Assembly: GCA_024278055.1 (NCBI GenBank)
Contig: JAJRTY010000024.1
Location: 17,744 to 81,743 of the forward strand
Direction of reading: 5' to 3'
Source of the DNA: Alphaproteobacteria bacterium
Lineage (GTDB): Bacteria > Pseudomonadota > Alphaproteobacteria > Rhizobiales > JAJFHR01
DNA: 64,000 nt
Below the pieces are notes generated by a model. The model was not told the origin of the DNA. It saw only the letters and a list, made by a program, of their open reading frames with translations, and ran no database searches. Below, one piece after another: positions 30,154 to 39,609 of the stretch; positions within the stretch are counted from its first letter, which is position 1, and every line of letters starts with the position of its first letter. The translations under genes were made by a program, and so were the position numbers.

Positions 30154-30525
30154 TTACTGGGATTTTTCCGATTTTTCGGCAGCATGATCTTTCATCATGG
30201 TCTTCATCATTTCAGTATGCTTCTGCATCATCTTCTGCATCATGGCCATCATATTACCTTGACCCATTGGCATATTGCCCTGGCCCATCTGGCCCTTTGG
30301 CATATTACCCTGACCCATCTGGCCCTTTGGCATATTACCTTGACCCATCTGGCCCATATGGTCCTTTGGCATATTACCTTCACCCATCTGGCTCATGGGC
30401 ATTTTATTCTTGCCCATCATGGGAGCAGCTGTTGTGCCGGAGCTTTGAGCGTAAATCGCAGGTGCTGCTGCGATACCAACAACCAGAGCGGTGGCGATAG
30501 TGAGTATTTTCAAGGAAGTGCGCAT
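30154..30525 (-). CDS. Exported Met-rich repeat protein
   Basis: Signal peptide MRTSLKILTIATALVVGIAAAPAIYAQ then repeats MGQGNMPKGQ and MMAMMQKMMQKHTEMMKTMMKDH. Confidence 0.8.
   Translation of the reverse strand: MRTSLKILTIATALVVGIAAAPAIYAQSSGTTAAPMMGKNKMPMSQMGEGNMPKDHMGQMGQGNMPKGQMGQGNMPKGQMGQGNMPMGQGNMMAMMQKMMQKHTEMMKTMMKDHAAEKSEKSQ
30262..30400. repeat. Imperfect 30-bp tandem repeats coding the (MGQGNMPKGQ)n segment
   Basis: Repeated TTGGCATATTACCCTGACCCATCTGGCCCT units. Confidence 0.8.
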
Positions 30526-30630
30526 TTTTAATTCTCCTGGTGTGTGTGGGAGGACCACTCAACATCGGCGGCCCTGACACTTCCAATCTGGGGGGCTTCT
30601 GTTACAGGTTGATGTCAAAAACAAAGAGAT

Positions 30631-30649
30631 TTGTAACTGAATGTTACAA
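30631..30649. promoter_or_regulatory. Inverted repeat, candidate response-regulator site
   Basis: TTGTAAC-TGAAT-GTTACAA. Confidence 0.6.
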
Positions 30650-30659
30650 TCAATACCTC

Positions 30660-30676
30660 GGTTACACTGTGTAACC
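30660..30676. promoter_or_regulatory. Inverted repeat, candidate response-regulator site
   Basis: GGTTACAC-T-GTGTAACC, same GTTACA half-site as the repeat at 30631. Confidence 0.6.
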
Positions 30677-30719
30677 ATTATTCTGGCACCTGAGGCCTCA
30701 CCACCTGTATAGTTGCGCC

Positions 30720-31448
30720 ATGTCAGAACAACCGCATATTCTAATTGTTGATGATGATCGCGAAATTCGCGATCTGGTGGCGCGATATCTTTCGCAACAC
30801 GGGTTGCGCGTGCGCTGTGCTGCTGATGGCCGCGAGATGTATCGCGCCCTTGAAGACTGGTCTATTGACCTGGTCATCCTGGATCTCATGTTACCGGGAG
30901 ACGACGGGCTCACTTTGTGCCGCACCTTGCGGGCAACATCCAAAATTCCCATCATCATGCTGACTGCCATGGGTGAGGAAACCGATCGTATTGTCGGCCT
31001 AGAAATGGGTGCTGATGATTATGTCGCCAAACCATTCAACCCGCGCGAACTCCTGGCCCGTATCAAGGCGGTATTGCGCCGGGCAGAAGATGCCCCCGCA
31101 GGTAAATCTCAAGATACTCATGAACCTGAACTTCATCTGTTCGATGGTTGGCAATTCAATCTCAACAATCGCGAGCTGACATCACCGCAGGGTATTCTGA
31201 TTTCCTTAAGTGCAGGCGAATACGAACTGCTTGCAGCTTTCGTCACCCATCCTCAACGCGTGCTCACCCGCGACCAGCTTCTTGATCTTGCCCGCGGGCG
31301 CCAGGCCCAGCCCTTTGACCGCGCCATTGATGTGCAGGTCAGCCGTTTGCGGCGCAAAATTGAACGTGACCCCGCCAATCCTAAATTCATAAAGACCGTA
31401 CGCAGCGGCGGCTACATGTTCACACCCGCAGTTGAGAAAAAATCATGA
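30720..31448 (+). CDS. OmpR-family response regulator
   Basis: ILIVDDDREIRDLV receiver; DVQVSRLRRKIERDPANPKFIKTVRSGGYMF winged helix. Confidence 0.93.
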   Translation: MSEQPHILIVDDDREIRDLVARYLSQHGLRVRCAADGREMYRALEDWSIDLVILDLMLPGDDGLTLCRTLRATSKIPIIMLTAMGEETDRIVGLEMGADDYVAKPFNPRELLARIKAVLRRAEDAPAGKSQDTHEPELHLFDGWQFNLNNRELTSPQGILISLSAGEYELLAAFVTHPQRVLTRDQLLDLARGRQAQPFDRAIDVQVSRLRRKIERDPANPKFIKTVRSGGYMFTPAVEKKS

Positions 31449-32914
31449 CGCTTGTGCCAACCACTCTTGCCGGCCGCACCATCCTGGTATTGCTGGCAGG
31501 CCTTGTCGCTTCCAACCTGATTGGGTTGTTGATCTACGCTGGCGAACGCGACAATGCTCTGACCAACATCACGGAAATTACCGGAGCTGAGCGCATTGCT
31601 GCTGTGGTTCAGGCAATGGAGCGTTTACCGGCCGCTGCCCGCAATCAGGCAGTCTGCGCGCAATCGGGGCCCGGGCTCACTGTAACACTGGCTGCTGAGC
31701 CCGCCGTCAAATCAAAAATTATCAGTTGGCGCGAACGCCCGCTAAGCACCGCCATCCGGGGCCTGTTGGGCAACCCTAAATCCAAACGCATACGAATTAG
31801 CATTAATCGAAACGGCCCTTCCTCGCGACAGGCGTTTTCTGCGGGCCTGGAACAATGCAGAAATTCAGACACTTCGATGACCGGCATGATGGAGATGATG
31901 TCGAAAAGCGGTGCCATGCAAAACATGACCATGGCCATGTCACCGCAGATGCGCGACCGGATGCAGGCATGGAGCGATGGCGATATTTTGAAAATTTCCT
32001 ATCGTCTTGCTGATGGCGAGTGGCTTAACTTTATGATGCTGTCCCCGCGGGTTTCACCGATCTGGCAGTCAAGATTTTTCCTGGCGTTTTTTGTTATGGC
32101 AATAGTCGTCACCCTGCTCTCCGTGTGGGCGGTCAGGCGCTCAACAGCCCCTCTGGCACTGTTTGCCTGGGCAGCTGAAAGACTGGGTCGCGATGTTAAC
32201 GCACCCGATTTGCCCGAAGATGGCCCACGCGAAGTACACCGGGCAGCGAAGGCTTTTAACGATATGCAACGACGTCTGCGCAGCCTGATTAACGACCGAA
32301 CCCAGATGCTGGCAGCTATTTCGCACGATCTGCGCACACCGATAACACGCCTGAGATTACGCGCTGAATTTGTGGAAGATAAAGAACAGCGCGACAAAAT
32401 GCTCAGCGACCTTGAACAGATGGAAGAAATGATTGCTGCCACATTGGCATTTGCCCGCGACGACAATGCCAATGAGCCGCGCAAAAATCTCGATCTGTCG
32501 AATCTGGTGCAAAGCGTCTGTGATGATGCCGCCGACGTGGGTGGTGATATAGCCTGTACCGGCAGCCAAAGCCTCCCTTTCAGCGGGCGGCCCCTAGCCC
32601 TTCGCCGCGCTCTGGCCAACCTTGTTGATAATGCGGTTAAGTATGGCGAACGAGCGCGGGTAAGTCTGGATGCAACATCTAAAGACTTTGTCATTACAGT
32701 TGATGATGACGGACCAGGCATCCCTGAGGGCGAAATTGAACGTGTGTTCGAGCCATTTTATCGCCTCGAGACCTCGCGCAGCCGCGACACCGGCGGCACC
32801 GGCCTCGGCCTGGCGGTGGTCCGTTCAATCATCCGCGCCCACGGGGGCGAAGTATCCCTGTCCAACCGCCCACAGGGGGGCTTGTGCGCAACCGTCACCC
32901 TACCGCAGAAATAA
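31445..32914 (+). CDS. Sensor histidine kinase with Met-rich periplasmic segment
   Basis: AAISHDLRTPITRLRLRAE H-box; GTGLGLAVV G-box; MTGMMEMMSKSGAMQNMTMAMSPQMRDRM at 31877..31963. Confidence 0.92.
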   Translation: MTLVPTTLAGRTILVLLAGLVASNLIGLLIYAGERDNALTNITEITGAERIAAVVQAMERLPAAARNQAVCAQSGPGLTVTLAAEPAVKSKIISWRERPLSTAIRGLLGNPKSKRIRISINRNGPSSRQAFSAGLEQCRNSDTSMTGMMEMMSKSGAMQNMTMAMSPQMRDRMQAWSDGDILKISYRLADGEWLNFMMLSPRVSPIWQSRFFLAFFVMAIVVTLLSVWAVRRSTAPLALFAWAAERLGRDVNAPDLPEDGPREVHRAAKAFNDMQRRLRSLINDRTQMLAAISHDLRTPITRLRLRAEFVEDKEQRDKMLSDLEQMEEMIAATLAFARDDNANEPRKNLDLSNLVQSVCDDAADVGGDIACTGSQSLPFSGRPLALRRALANLVDNAVKYGERARVSLDATSKDFVITVDDDGPGIPEGEIERVFEPFYRLETSRSRDTGGTGLGLAVVRSIIRAHGGEVSLSNRPQGGLCATVTLPQK

Positions 32915-32935
32915 AACTCAACTCTAAAAGTTCCA

Positions 32936-33619
32936 TTACCCTCTTTTGCGCACCACCTGATAGCCCGAGCGCAGGACATACTTAAGCGGTACACTGAACA
33001 TATGGACCAGTCGGGTGAACGGAAACAACAGGAATATCGTCAGCCCAAGAAAAATATGCAACTTGAAGATTATGGCCTGGTCAGCAATGAAATTAGCGGC
33101 TCCCGGCTGGAATGTAACGATAGACTGCGCCCATGAAGCCAGAGCTATCATTGACGAGCCATCAGGATGCTGGGCAGAAACCGGAATGGTTGCCAGTCCC
33201 AGTATCATCTGCACAAACAAGATCAACAATATCGCCATATCCATCGGCTTGGTGGTCGCCCGGATACGTTGATTGCCAACCCGGCGCCAAATCAAAATAA
33301 TCATGCCAACCAGCCTCATGGCACCAAAAATACCACCAGCCACCATTGCCACCATCTGCTTGTCACCAGCACTAATAAAGGGATCATAAGCCCAGTGAGG
33401 TGTCAGCAACCCGACAAGATGACCGAAGAACAGCAGCAGGATACCCACATGAAACAGATTGCTTCCCCATCTCAATCCTTTGCGGCTTAAAAGCTGGCTT
33501 GAATCAGCTTTCCACGAGTAAGGATTTTGATCATAGCGCAGAATGGAGCCAAGGATCATGGTTACAATGGCGATATAGGGATAAATTCCAAACAAAAGAG
33601 TATTGATATAGGTGCTCAT
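32936..33619 (-). CDS. narI: Respiratory nitrate reductase gamma subunit
   Basis: MSTYINTLLFGIYPYIA, membrane cytochrome b; nar order. Confidence 0.93.
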   Translation of the reverse strand: MSTYINTLLFGIYPYIAIVTMILGSILRYDQNPYSWKADSSQLLSRKGLRWGSNLFHVGILLLFFGHLVGLLTPHWAYDPFISAGDKQMVAMVAGGIFGAMRLVGMIILIWRRVGNQRIRATTKPMDMAILLILFVQMILGLATIPVSAQHPDGSSMIALASWAQSIVTFQPGAANFIADQAIIFKLHIFLGLTIFLLFPFTRLVHMFSVPLKYVLRSGYQVVRKRG

Positions 33620-34293
33620 CACATGCCTCCAGGATTTTGTGCGCCGGGCAATGCATCCGTACCGCAGATTCCACAATCAGGTGCGCCGTTAAACGCTTCT
33701 GGCTCGACCCAGTCCTGGTCAAGTTCTTCCAGTGTTTTAATGTCCGGCAAAGCAGCATCCGCTGCTTTTTGAATAGCAGCCTTGTCTATTTTCACACCCG
33801 ATAAAGCGACCACAGTTGCCATGACGGTATGATATCCGCTGCCCCGGCGTTTCAGTTTCTCACCAATGGTGGCTATAACCGGGACGGCCTGAGACAGGAG
33901 TTCCTGGGCTTCATCAACCTCGCAAATGGAGATAAATTCCAGAAACAGCGGCAGGTAGTCAGGCAATTCGCTTGCATCAACCTTCAGGCTCTTTTCACGA
34001 TAGCGCTCCGACAGATCAATCATTGCTTTGCCGCGAAACCGCGATTCGCCATGCACATGTTCAAACAGATGCAGACAATGGGCGCGACCGCGATCAAACA
34101 GATCCACATAGACCTCCTGTGCATCCATCAATTCGGTTGCCTGCAATTCATCCATGAACGCAAACAGGCCTTTCAATTTTCGGGGCTTTAACAAACCCTC
34201 CTCGGCAATAATACCTTTCATCTCATCCATATGATCAAGCAACTCGGCCTGCGGATAGGTCAACAATCGCGATAAAACTCTAAAACTTCTCAT
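33619..34293 (-). CDS. narJ: Nitrate reductase chaperone NarJ (delta)
   Basis: LSRLLTYPQAELLDHMDEM, YVDLFDRGRAHCLHLFEHVHGESRFRG. Confidence 0.93.
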   Translation of the reverse strand: MRSFRVLSRLLTYPQAELLDHMDEMKGIIAEEGLLKPRKLKGLFAFMDELQATELMDAQEVYVDLFDRGRAHCLHLFEHVHGESRFRGKAMIDLSERYREKSLKVDASELPDYLPLFLEFISICEVDEAQELLSQAVPVIATIGEKLKRRGSGYHTVMATVVALSGVKIDKAAIQKAADAALPDIKTLEELDQDWVEPEAFNGAPDCGICGTDALPGAQNPGGM

Positions 34294-35845
34294 GGGTATC
34301 CCTCGGCTTTCCGCTCATGGTATTTTTGTGGGTTGGTGTGCCAAACAGATTGGTGCTGTCAGGATCACCGCCATGACAACCATTGCCAAAGCTGAACCCG
34401 CACTCAGAGCGCGTTGCAAAAGCAATATCCTGATCAAACGGCGTTTCACCTGAATATTCCCGGTGATTGGTGGGAATAACAAACCGATCTTAATAATTGG
34501 CAATCGCCAGCAACTTGTACATGTCGGTTAATTCTTCTTCGGTCATGTTGATGGACTTGAGAATTTCAGGATCATCATAACCCTCAACCGACCTTGCCCG
34601 CATAAACGCCCGCATGCCCATCATCCGTTCCAGCGCTGAGACAACCGGTGCCTCATCACCGGCGGTGAGCAGATTGGCGAGATATTTCACCGGAATGCGC
34701 AAATCCTTGACGTTGGGCAATACACCGGGCTCCCCCAGCAGACCTGATTCCACCGCCGATTGAATGGGCGACAGTGGCGGCACGTACCAGACCATCGGCA
34801 AGGTGCGATATTCAGGATGCAGAGGAAAAGCGATTTTCCACTCAATCGCCATTTTGTAGATGGGCGAATTCTGCGCACCTTCAATCCAGCTGTCCGGCAC
34901 ACCATCTGCACGCGCCCGGGCGATGACTTGCGGGTCATTGGGATCAAGGAACAGGTCACATTGCGCCTGATAGAGATCCTTTTCATCTTCCTTCGAAGCC
35001 GCCTGTTTGATCTGGTCTGAATCGTAGAGCAGAACACCAAGATAGCGGATCCGCCCAACACAGGTTTCCGAACACACTGTAGGCTCACCGGCTTCCAGGC
35101 GGGGATAACACAGGGTGCATTTTTCCGATTTACCCGACTGCCAGTTGAAATAAATTTTCTTGTAGGGACAGCCTGAAACACACATGCGCCAGCCGCGGCA
35201 TTTGTCCTGATCAATCAGCACAACGCCATCTTCCTCGCGTTTGTATATGGCACCCGACGGGCATGACGCAACACACGAGGGATTGAGACAATGCTCGCAC
35301 AGGCGCGGCAGATACATCATGAAGGTGTTTTCAAATTCACCGTAGATAGATTTTTCAACATCTTCAAAATTGTAATCCTGTGAGCGCTTTTTAAACTCAC
35401 CGCCAAGGATTTCTTCCCAGTTGGGCGCCCAATTGGGTTTTTCCATCTTCTCCCCGGTCAGAGCTGAACGCATGCGCGCTGTGGGAACAGTTTCGCTTTC
35501 CTTGGCACTTTGCAGATGATCATATTCATAAGTGAACGGTTCATAATAATCATCAATTTCCGGCAAATCAGGATTGGCGAAAATCTTTGACAGAATATTG
35601 AGTTTGCCCCCGGCTTTGGGTTGCAGCTTGCCGGATTTGGTCAGCTCCCATCCGCCTTTCCATTCTTCCTGATCTTCCCAGTTGCGCGGATACCCAACTC
35701 CGGGTTTCGTCTCCACATTGTTAAACCAGGCATATTCAACCCCGCCCCGCGATGTCCAGACATTCTTGCAGGTCACCGAGCAGGTATGACAGCCGATGCA
35801 TTTGTCCAGATTAAGGACCATTGCTATTTGCGCGCGAATAGTCAT
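34280..35845 (-). CDS. narH: Respiratory nitrate reductase beta subunit, interrupted by in-frame TAA at 34490-34492
   Basis: Fe-S Cys clusters CIGCHTCSVTCKN etc.; LLAIANY-TAA-DRFVIPTNHREYSGETPFDQDIAFATRSECGFSFGNGCHGGD continues in frame to TAG at 34280. Confidence 0.93.
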
Positions 35846-38800
35846 TCGGCAGCCTCCACGTTGATTGATTGACCTTCGACATAAGGCTTGTCGAGCCAGT
35901 CGACTGAATTCATCTTGCGCACGAGAACAAACTCATCGCGGTTTGAACCCACCGTTCCGTAGTAATTGAAACCCCACGACAATTGGGCATACCCACCAAT
36001 CATGTGGGTTGGTTTGACGACGGCTTTAGTGACGGAATTATGGATACCGCCGCGTTTTCCCGTAACCGCACTGCCGGGCGTGTTCATGGTTTTTTCCTGA
36101 GCGTGATACATCATGCTCATGCCTTCAGGTACGCGTTGCGAGACAACCGCACGCGCCGCTATGGCACCATTGACGTTGTAGAGTTCGATCCAGTCATTAT
36201 CCTCAACGCCAATCTTTCTGGCATCAATTTCAGAGATCCACACCACCGGTCCACCGCGGTTAAGCGTCAGCATCAACAGATTGTCCGAATACGTCGAGTG
36301 AATGCCCCACTTTTGATGTGGTGTGATCCAGTTGAGCGCGATCTGTTTTGATCCATCGCCTCTGCTTTTCACCGCGTCAGTAATGGTACGTGTAGAGATT
36401 GGTGGGCGGTAAACACACAGCTGTTCACCGAAGTCCCGCATCCACTCATGATCCTGATAGAAATGCTGGCGGCCGGTAAGCGTGCGCCACGGTATAAGTT
36501 CATGCACATTGGTGTAACCCGCATTGTAACTCACATGTTCATCTTCGAGCCCCGACCATGTGGGGGACGAGATGATTTTGCGCGGTTGTGCCTGAATGTC
36601 GCGGAAGCGAATTTTTTCATCTTCCTTAGGTCGAGCCAGATGGGTGTGATCACGACCGGTCATCTCGCTCAAAGCGGCCCACGCCTTGACAGCAACTTCA
36701 CCACTTGTTTCCGGCGCCAAAGATAGCACCACTTCAGTTGCATCAATATCTGTTTCTATGCGCGGCTGGCCTTTGGATACACCTTCTTCGCGTACCACGC
36801 CATTCAGTTTGCCGAGAAACTCGACTTCCGATTGTGTATTCCAACCAATACCTTTGCCACCATTACCAAGCTTGGCCAGCAAGGGTCCAACGGAAGTGAA
36901 TTTCTTATAAAGAGCTGGATAATCACGCTCCACTTCCACCAGATTAGGCATGGTTTTACCGGGCACCGGTTCACATTCGCCTTTGCGCCAGTCCTTGACA
37001 CCCAAAGGCTGCCCAAGTTCTCCCGGCGTATCATGCAAAATAGGAACAGTGACCAGATCGGTTTCAACGCCGAGATGTCCTTCGCAAAGTTCAGAAAAGC
37101 GTTTCGCCAGTCCTTTGAAAATATCCCAGTCCGAGCGGCTTTCCCACGCCGGGTCCACAGCTTTTGACAGCGGATGAATGAACGGATGCATGTCCGAGGT
37201 ATTAAGATCGTTTTTCTCATACCAGGTGGCCGTCGGCAAAACGATGTCCGAATAAACCGCAGTGGTCGACATGCGAAAATCAAGCGTCACCACCAGATCA
37301 AGCTTTCCTTCAGGTGCGGCGGCATGCCATTTGACTTCTGAAGGTTTACCAAAGCCTGAGGCTTCAACATCCTCGCTCATCAATCCGTTCTGCGTACCCA
37401 AAAGATGCTTGAGCATATATTCATGGCCCTTGCCGGATGAGCCCAGCAGGTTTGAACGCCAGATAAACAGATTGCGCGGGAAATTATTGGGATGATCGGG
37501 GTCCTCGCAAGAAAAGTTCAGATCTCCGGCCTTGAGCTGATCAACCACATATTCTGGTGTGGATTTTTTAAGCTTTTTGGCCTTGGCTGCAAGTCGTAGA
37601 GGATTTTCCTGCAATTGCGGGGCCGATGGCAGCCAGCCCATACGTTCAGAACGTACATTGCAATCGATAAGTGAGTAATCTTCCCACTTTTTCTTGTCCG
37701 CCAGCGGTGAGAGCACTTCATCCACACCGAGTTTTTCATAGCGCCACTGATTTGAGTGATTATAGAAAAACGAAGTTGAATTCATCTGGCGTGGCGGCCT
37801 GTTCCAGTCGAGCCCGAACGCCAGCGGCAACCAGCCGGTTTGCGGGCGCAGCTTTTCCTGGCCGACATAATGCGCCCAGCCACCACCGGATTGGCCAATA
37901 CAGCCGCACATGATCAAAAGATTCATAATGCCGCGGTAGGTCATGTCCATGTGATACCAGTGATTAATGGCAGCACCCAAAATGACCATGGAACGACCAT
38001 GGGTCTTATCAGCATTATCAGCAAATTCACGCGCCACCTGAATAACCTTTGAGCGATCAACCCCGGTGATTTTCTCCTGCCAGGCTGGTGTATAAGGCAC
38101 ATCATCATCGAAATCAGTCGCGACATTGCCGCCGCCCAATCCGCGGTCGATGGCATAGTTTGCCGCCATCAGGTCATAGACAGTGGCAACATAGGCAGTC
38201 TTTTTGCCCTTGAGCTCGATTTTACGCACCGGCACATTGCGCACCTGAACACTGTCATGACTGGTGTGGGTGAACAATCCGGTTTCATGCGGCTGATTAC
38301 CAAAATAAGGAAAGGCAACCGCCAAAACATCGTCGCGGTCATCTATGCAGGAAAGTTGCGGCGAAATGTCAGCACCCGAAACACTGTCTTTTTCCTCCAG
38401 GTTCCATTTGCCTTTCTCGCCCCAGCGCGAACCGATAGTACCGTTAGGCACGCGCAGCTCCTTGCTGTTTTCATCATAGATAACCGACTTCCAGTCCGCA
38501 TTGTTCTTGACCTTCATATCGCCGGTCAAATCAGAGCTGCGCAACGTCCGGTCTGGCACAAAATGATCACCTTTTTTCTCCAGCATTACCAGCATCGGCA
38601 TGTCCGTATATTGCCGGCAGTAGTTGGTGAAATATTCTGATTTGCCGGTGAGATGAAATTCCTTGAACACCACATGGCCCATGGCCATGGCCATGGCGCT
38701 GTCGGTGCCCTGACGCGGATTAAGCCACAGGTCGGTGAGTTTGGCGACTTCGGAATAATCCGGTGTTACCGAAACCGTCTTGGTGCCTTTGTAGCGCACT

Positions 38801-39609
38801 TCGGTGAAGAAGTGAGCGTCAGGCGTGCGCGTTTGCGGCACGTTTGAGCCCCACGCTATAATGTAGGACGAATTAAACCAGTCAGCCGATTCCGGCACAT
38901 CGGTCTGTTCCCCCCAGGTCTGCGGCGAGGAGGGTGGCAGATCGCAATACCAGTCATAGAAACTCAAACATACGCCCCCCATCAACGACAGATATCTCGA
39001 CCCGGCAGCATAGGAGACCATCGACATTGCCGGGATTGGCGAAAACCCTAAAACCCGGTCAGGCCCATATGTTTTGGCGGTAAAGATATTGGCCGCAACG
39101 GTAATTTCATTGACCTCATCCCAGTCTGCGCGCACGAAGCCGCCCAGACCGCGAACCTTCTTGTAGTCATTGGCTCTGACCTGGTCTGAAACAATACTGT
39201 CCCAGGCGTCAACCGGATCGCTGTGTTTCTTTTTGGCTTCGCGCCAGAGTTTCAGCAGGCGTGAACGCACCAGCGGATATTTTAGCCGGGCAGCACTATA
39301 GAGATACCACGAATAACTCGCCCCGCGGGCACACCCGCGCGGTTCATGATTGGGCATGTCAGGGCGGGTGCGCGGATAATCCGTCTGCTGGGTTTCCCAC
39401 GTCACCAGTCCGTTTTTGACATAGATTTTCCAACTGCACGATCCGGTGCAATTAACCCCGTGGGTGGAGCGTACGATTTTATCGTGCGCCCAGCGCCCGC
39501 GATAGGCTTTCTCCCAGGTGCGGCTTTCCGAAGTGGTAATACCGTGGCCATCAGAGAATGTGTCTTCGACCTTGGAAAAGTAGGTCAGGCGATCAATGAA
39601 ATTGCTCAT
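35842..39609 (-). CDS. narG: Respiratory nitrate reductase alpha subunit
   Basis: 1255 aa; HGVNCTGSCSWKIYVKNGLVTWETQQTDYP. Confidence 0.96.
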   Translation of the reverse strand: MSNFIDRLTYFSKVEDTFSDGHGITTSESRTWEKAYRGRWAHDKIVRSTHGVNCTGSCSWKIYVKNGLVTWETQQTDYPRTRPDMPNHEPRGCARGASYSWYLYSAARLKYPLVRSRLLKLWREAKKKHSDPVDAWDSIVSDQVRANDYKKVRGLGGFVRADWDEVNEITVAANIFTAKTYGPDRVLGFSPIPAMSMVSYAAGSRYLSLMGGVCLSFYDWYCDLPPSSPQTWGEQTDVPESADWFNSSYIIAWGSNVPQTRTPDAHFFTEVRYKGTKTVSVTPDYSEVAKLTDLWLNPRQGTDSAMAMAMGHVVFKEFHLTGKSEYFTNYCRQYTDMPMLVMLEKKGDHFVPDRTLRSSDLTGDMKVKNNADWKSVIYDENSKELRVPNGTIGSRWGEKGKWNLEEKDSVSGADISPQLSCIDDRDDVLAVAFPYFGNQPHETGLFTHTSHDSVQVRNVPVRKIELKGKKTAYVATVYDLMAANYAIDRGLGGGNVATDFDDDVPYTPAWQEKITGVDRSKVIQVAREFADNADKTHGRSMVILGAAINHWYHMDMTYRGIMNLLIMCGCIGQSGGGWAHYVGQEKLRPQTGWLPLAFGLDWNRPPRQMNSTSFFYNHSNQWRYEKLGVDEVLSPLADKKKWEDYSLIDCNVRSERMGWLPSAPQLQENPLRLAAKAKKLKKSTPEYVVDQLKAGDLNFSCEDPDHPNNFPRNLFIWRSNLLGSSGKGHEYMLKHLLGTQNGLMSEDVEASGFGKPSEVKWHAAAPEGKLDLVVTLDFRMSTTAVYSDIVLPTATWYEKNDLNTSDMHPFIHPLSKAVDPAWESRSDWDIFKGLAKRFSELCEGHLGVETDLVTVPILHDTPGELGQPLGVKDWRKGECEPVPGKTMPNLVEVERDYPALYKKFTSVGPLLAKLGNGGKGIGWNTQSEVEFLGKLNGVVREEGVSKGQPRIETDIDATEVVLSLAPETSGEVAVKAWAALSEMTGRDHTHLARPKEDEKIRFRDIQAQPRKIISSPTWSGLEDEHVSYNAGYTNVHELIPWRTLTGRQHFYQDHEWMRDFGEQLCVYRPPISTRTITDAVKSRGDGSKQIALNWITPHQKWGIHSTYSDNLLMLTLNRGGPVVWISEIDARKIGVEDNDWIELYNVNGAIAARAVVSQRVPEGMSMMYHAQEKTMNTPGSAVTGKRGGIHNSVTKAVVKPTHMIGGYAQLSWGFNYYGTVGSNRDEFVLVRKMNSVDWLDKPYVEGQSINVEAAE

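Noticed and set aside
30262-30400. Regular about 30-bp repeats considered as a CRISPR array
   Set aside because: Units are contiguous without unique spacers and are coding; this is a protein repeat.
30184-30531. Plus-strand ORFs with HIALAHLALW-type repeats
   Set aside because: They are the antisense reading of the Met-rich repeat gene, which has a signal peptide and sensible start on the minus strand.
34315-34503. 62-aa minus-strand ORF downstream of truncated NarH as a separate gene
   Set aside because: It is out of frame with the conserved NarH tail, which occupies the same DNA in the narH frame.
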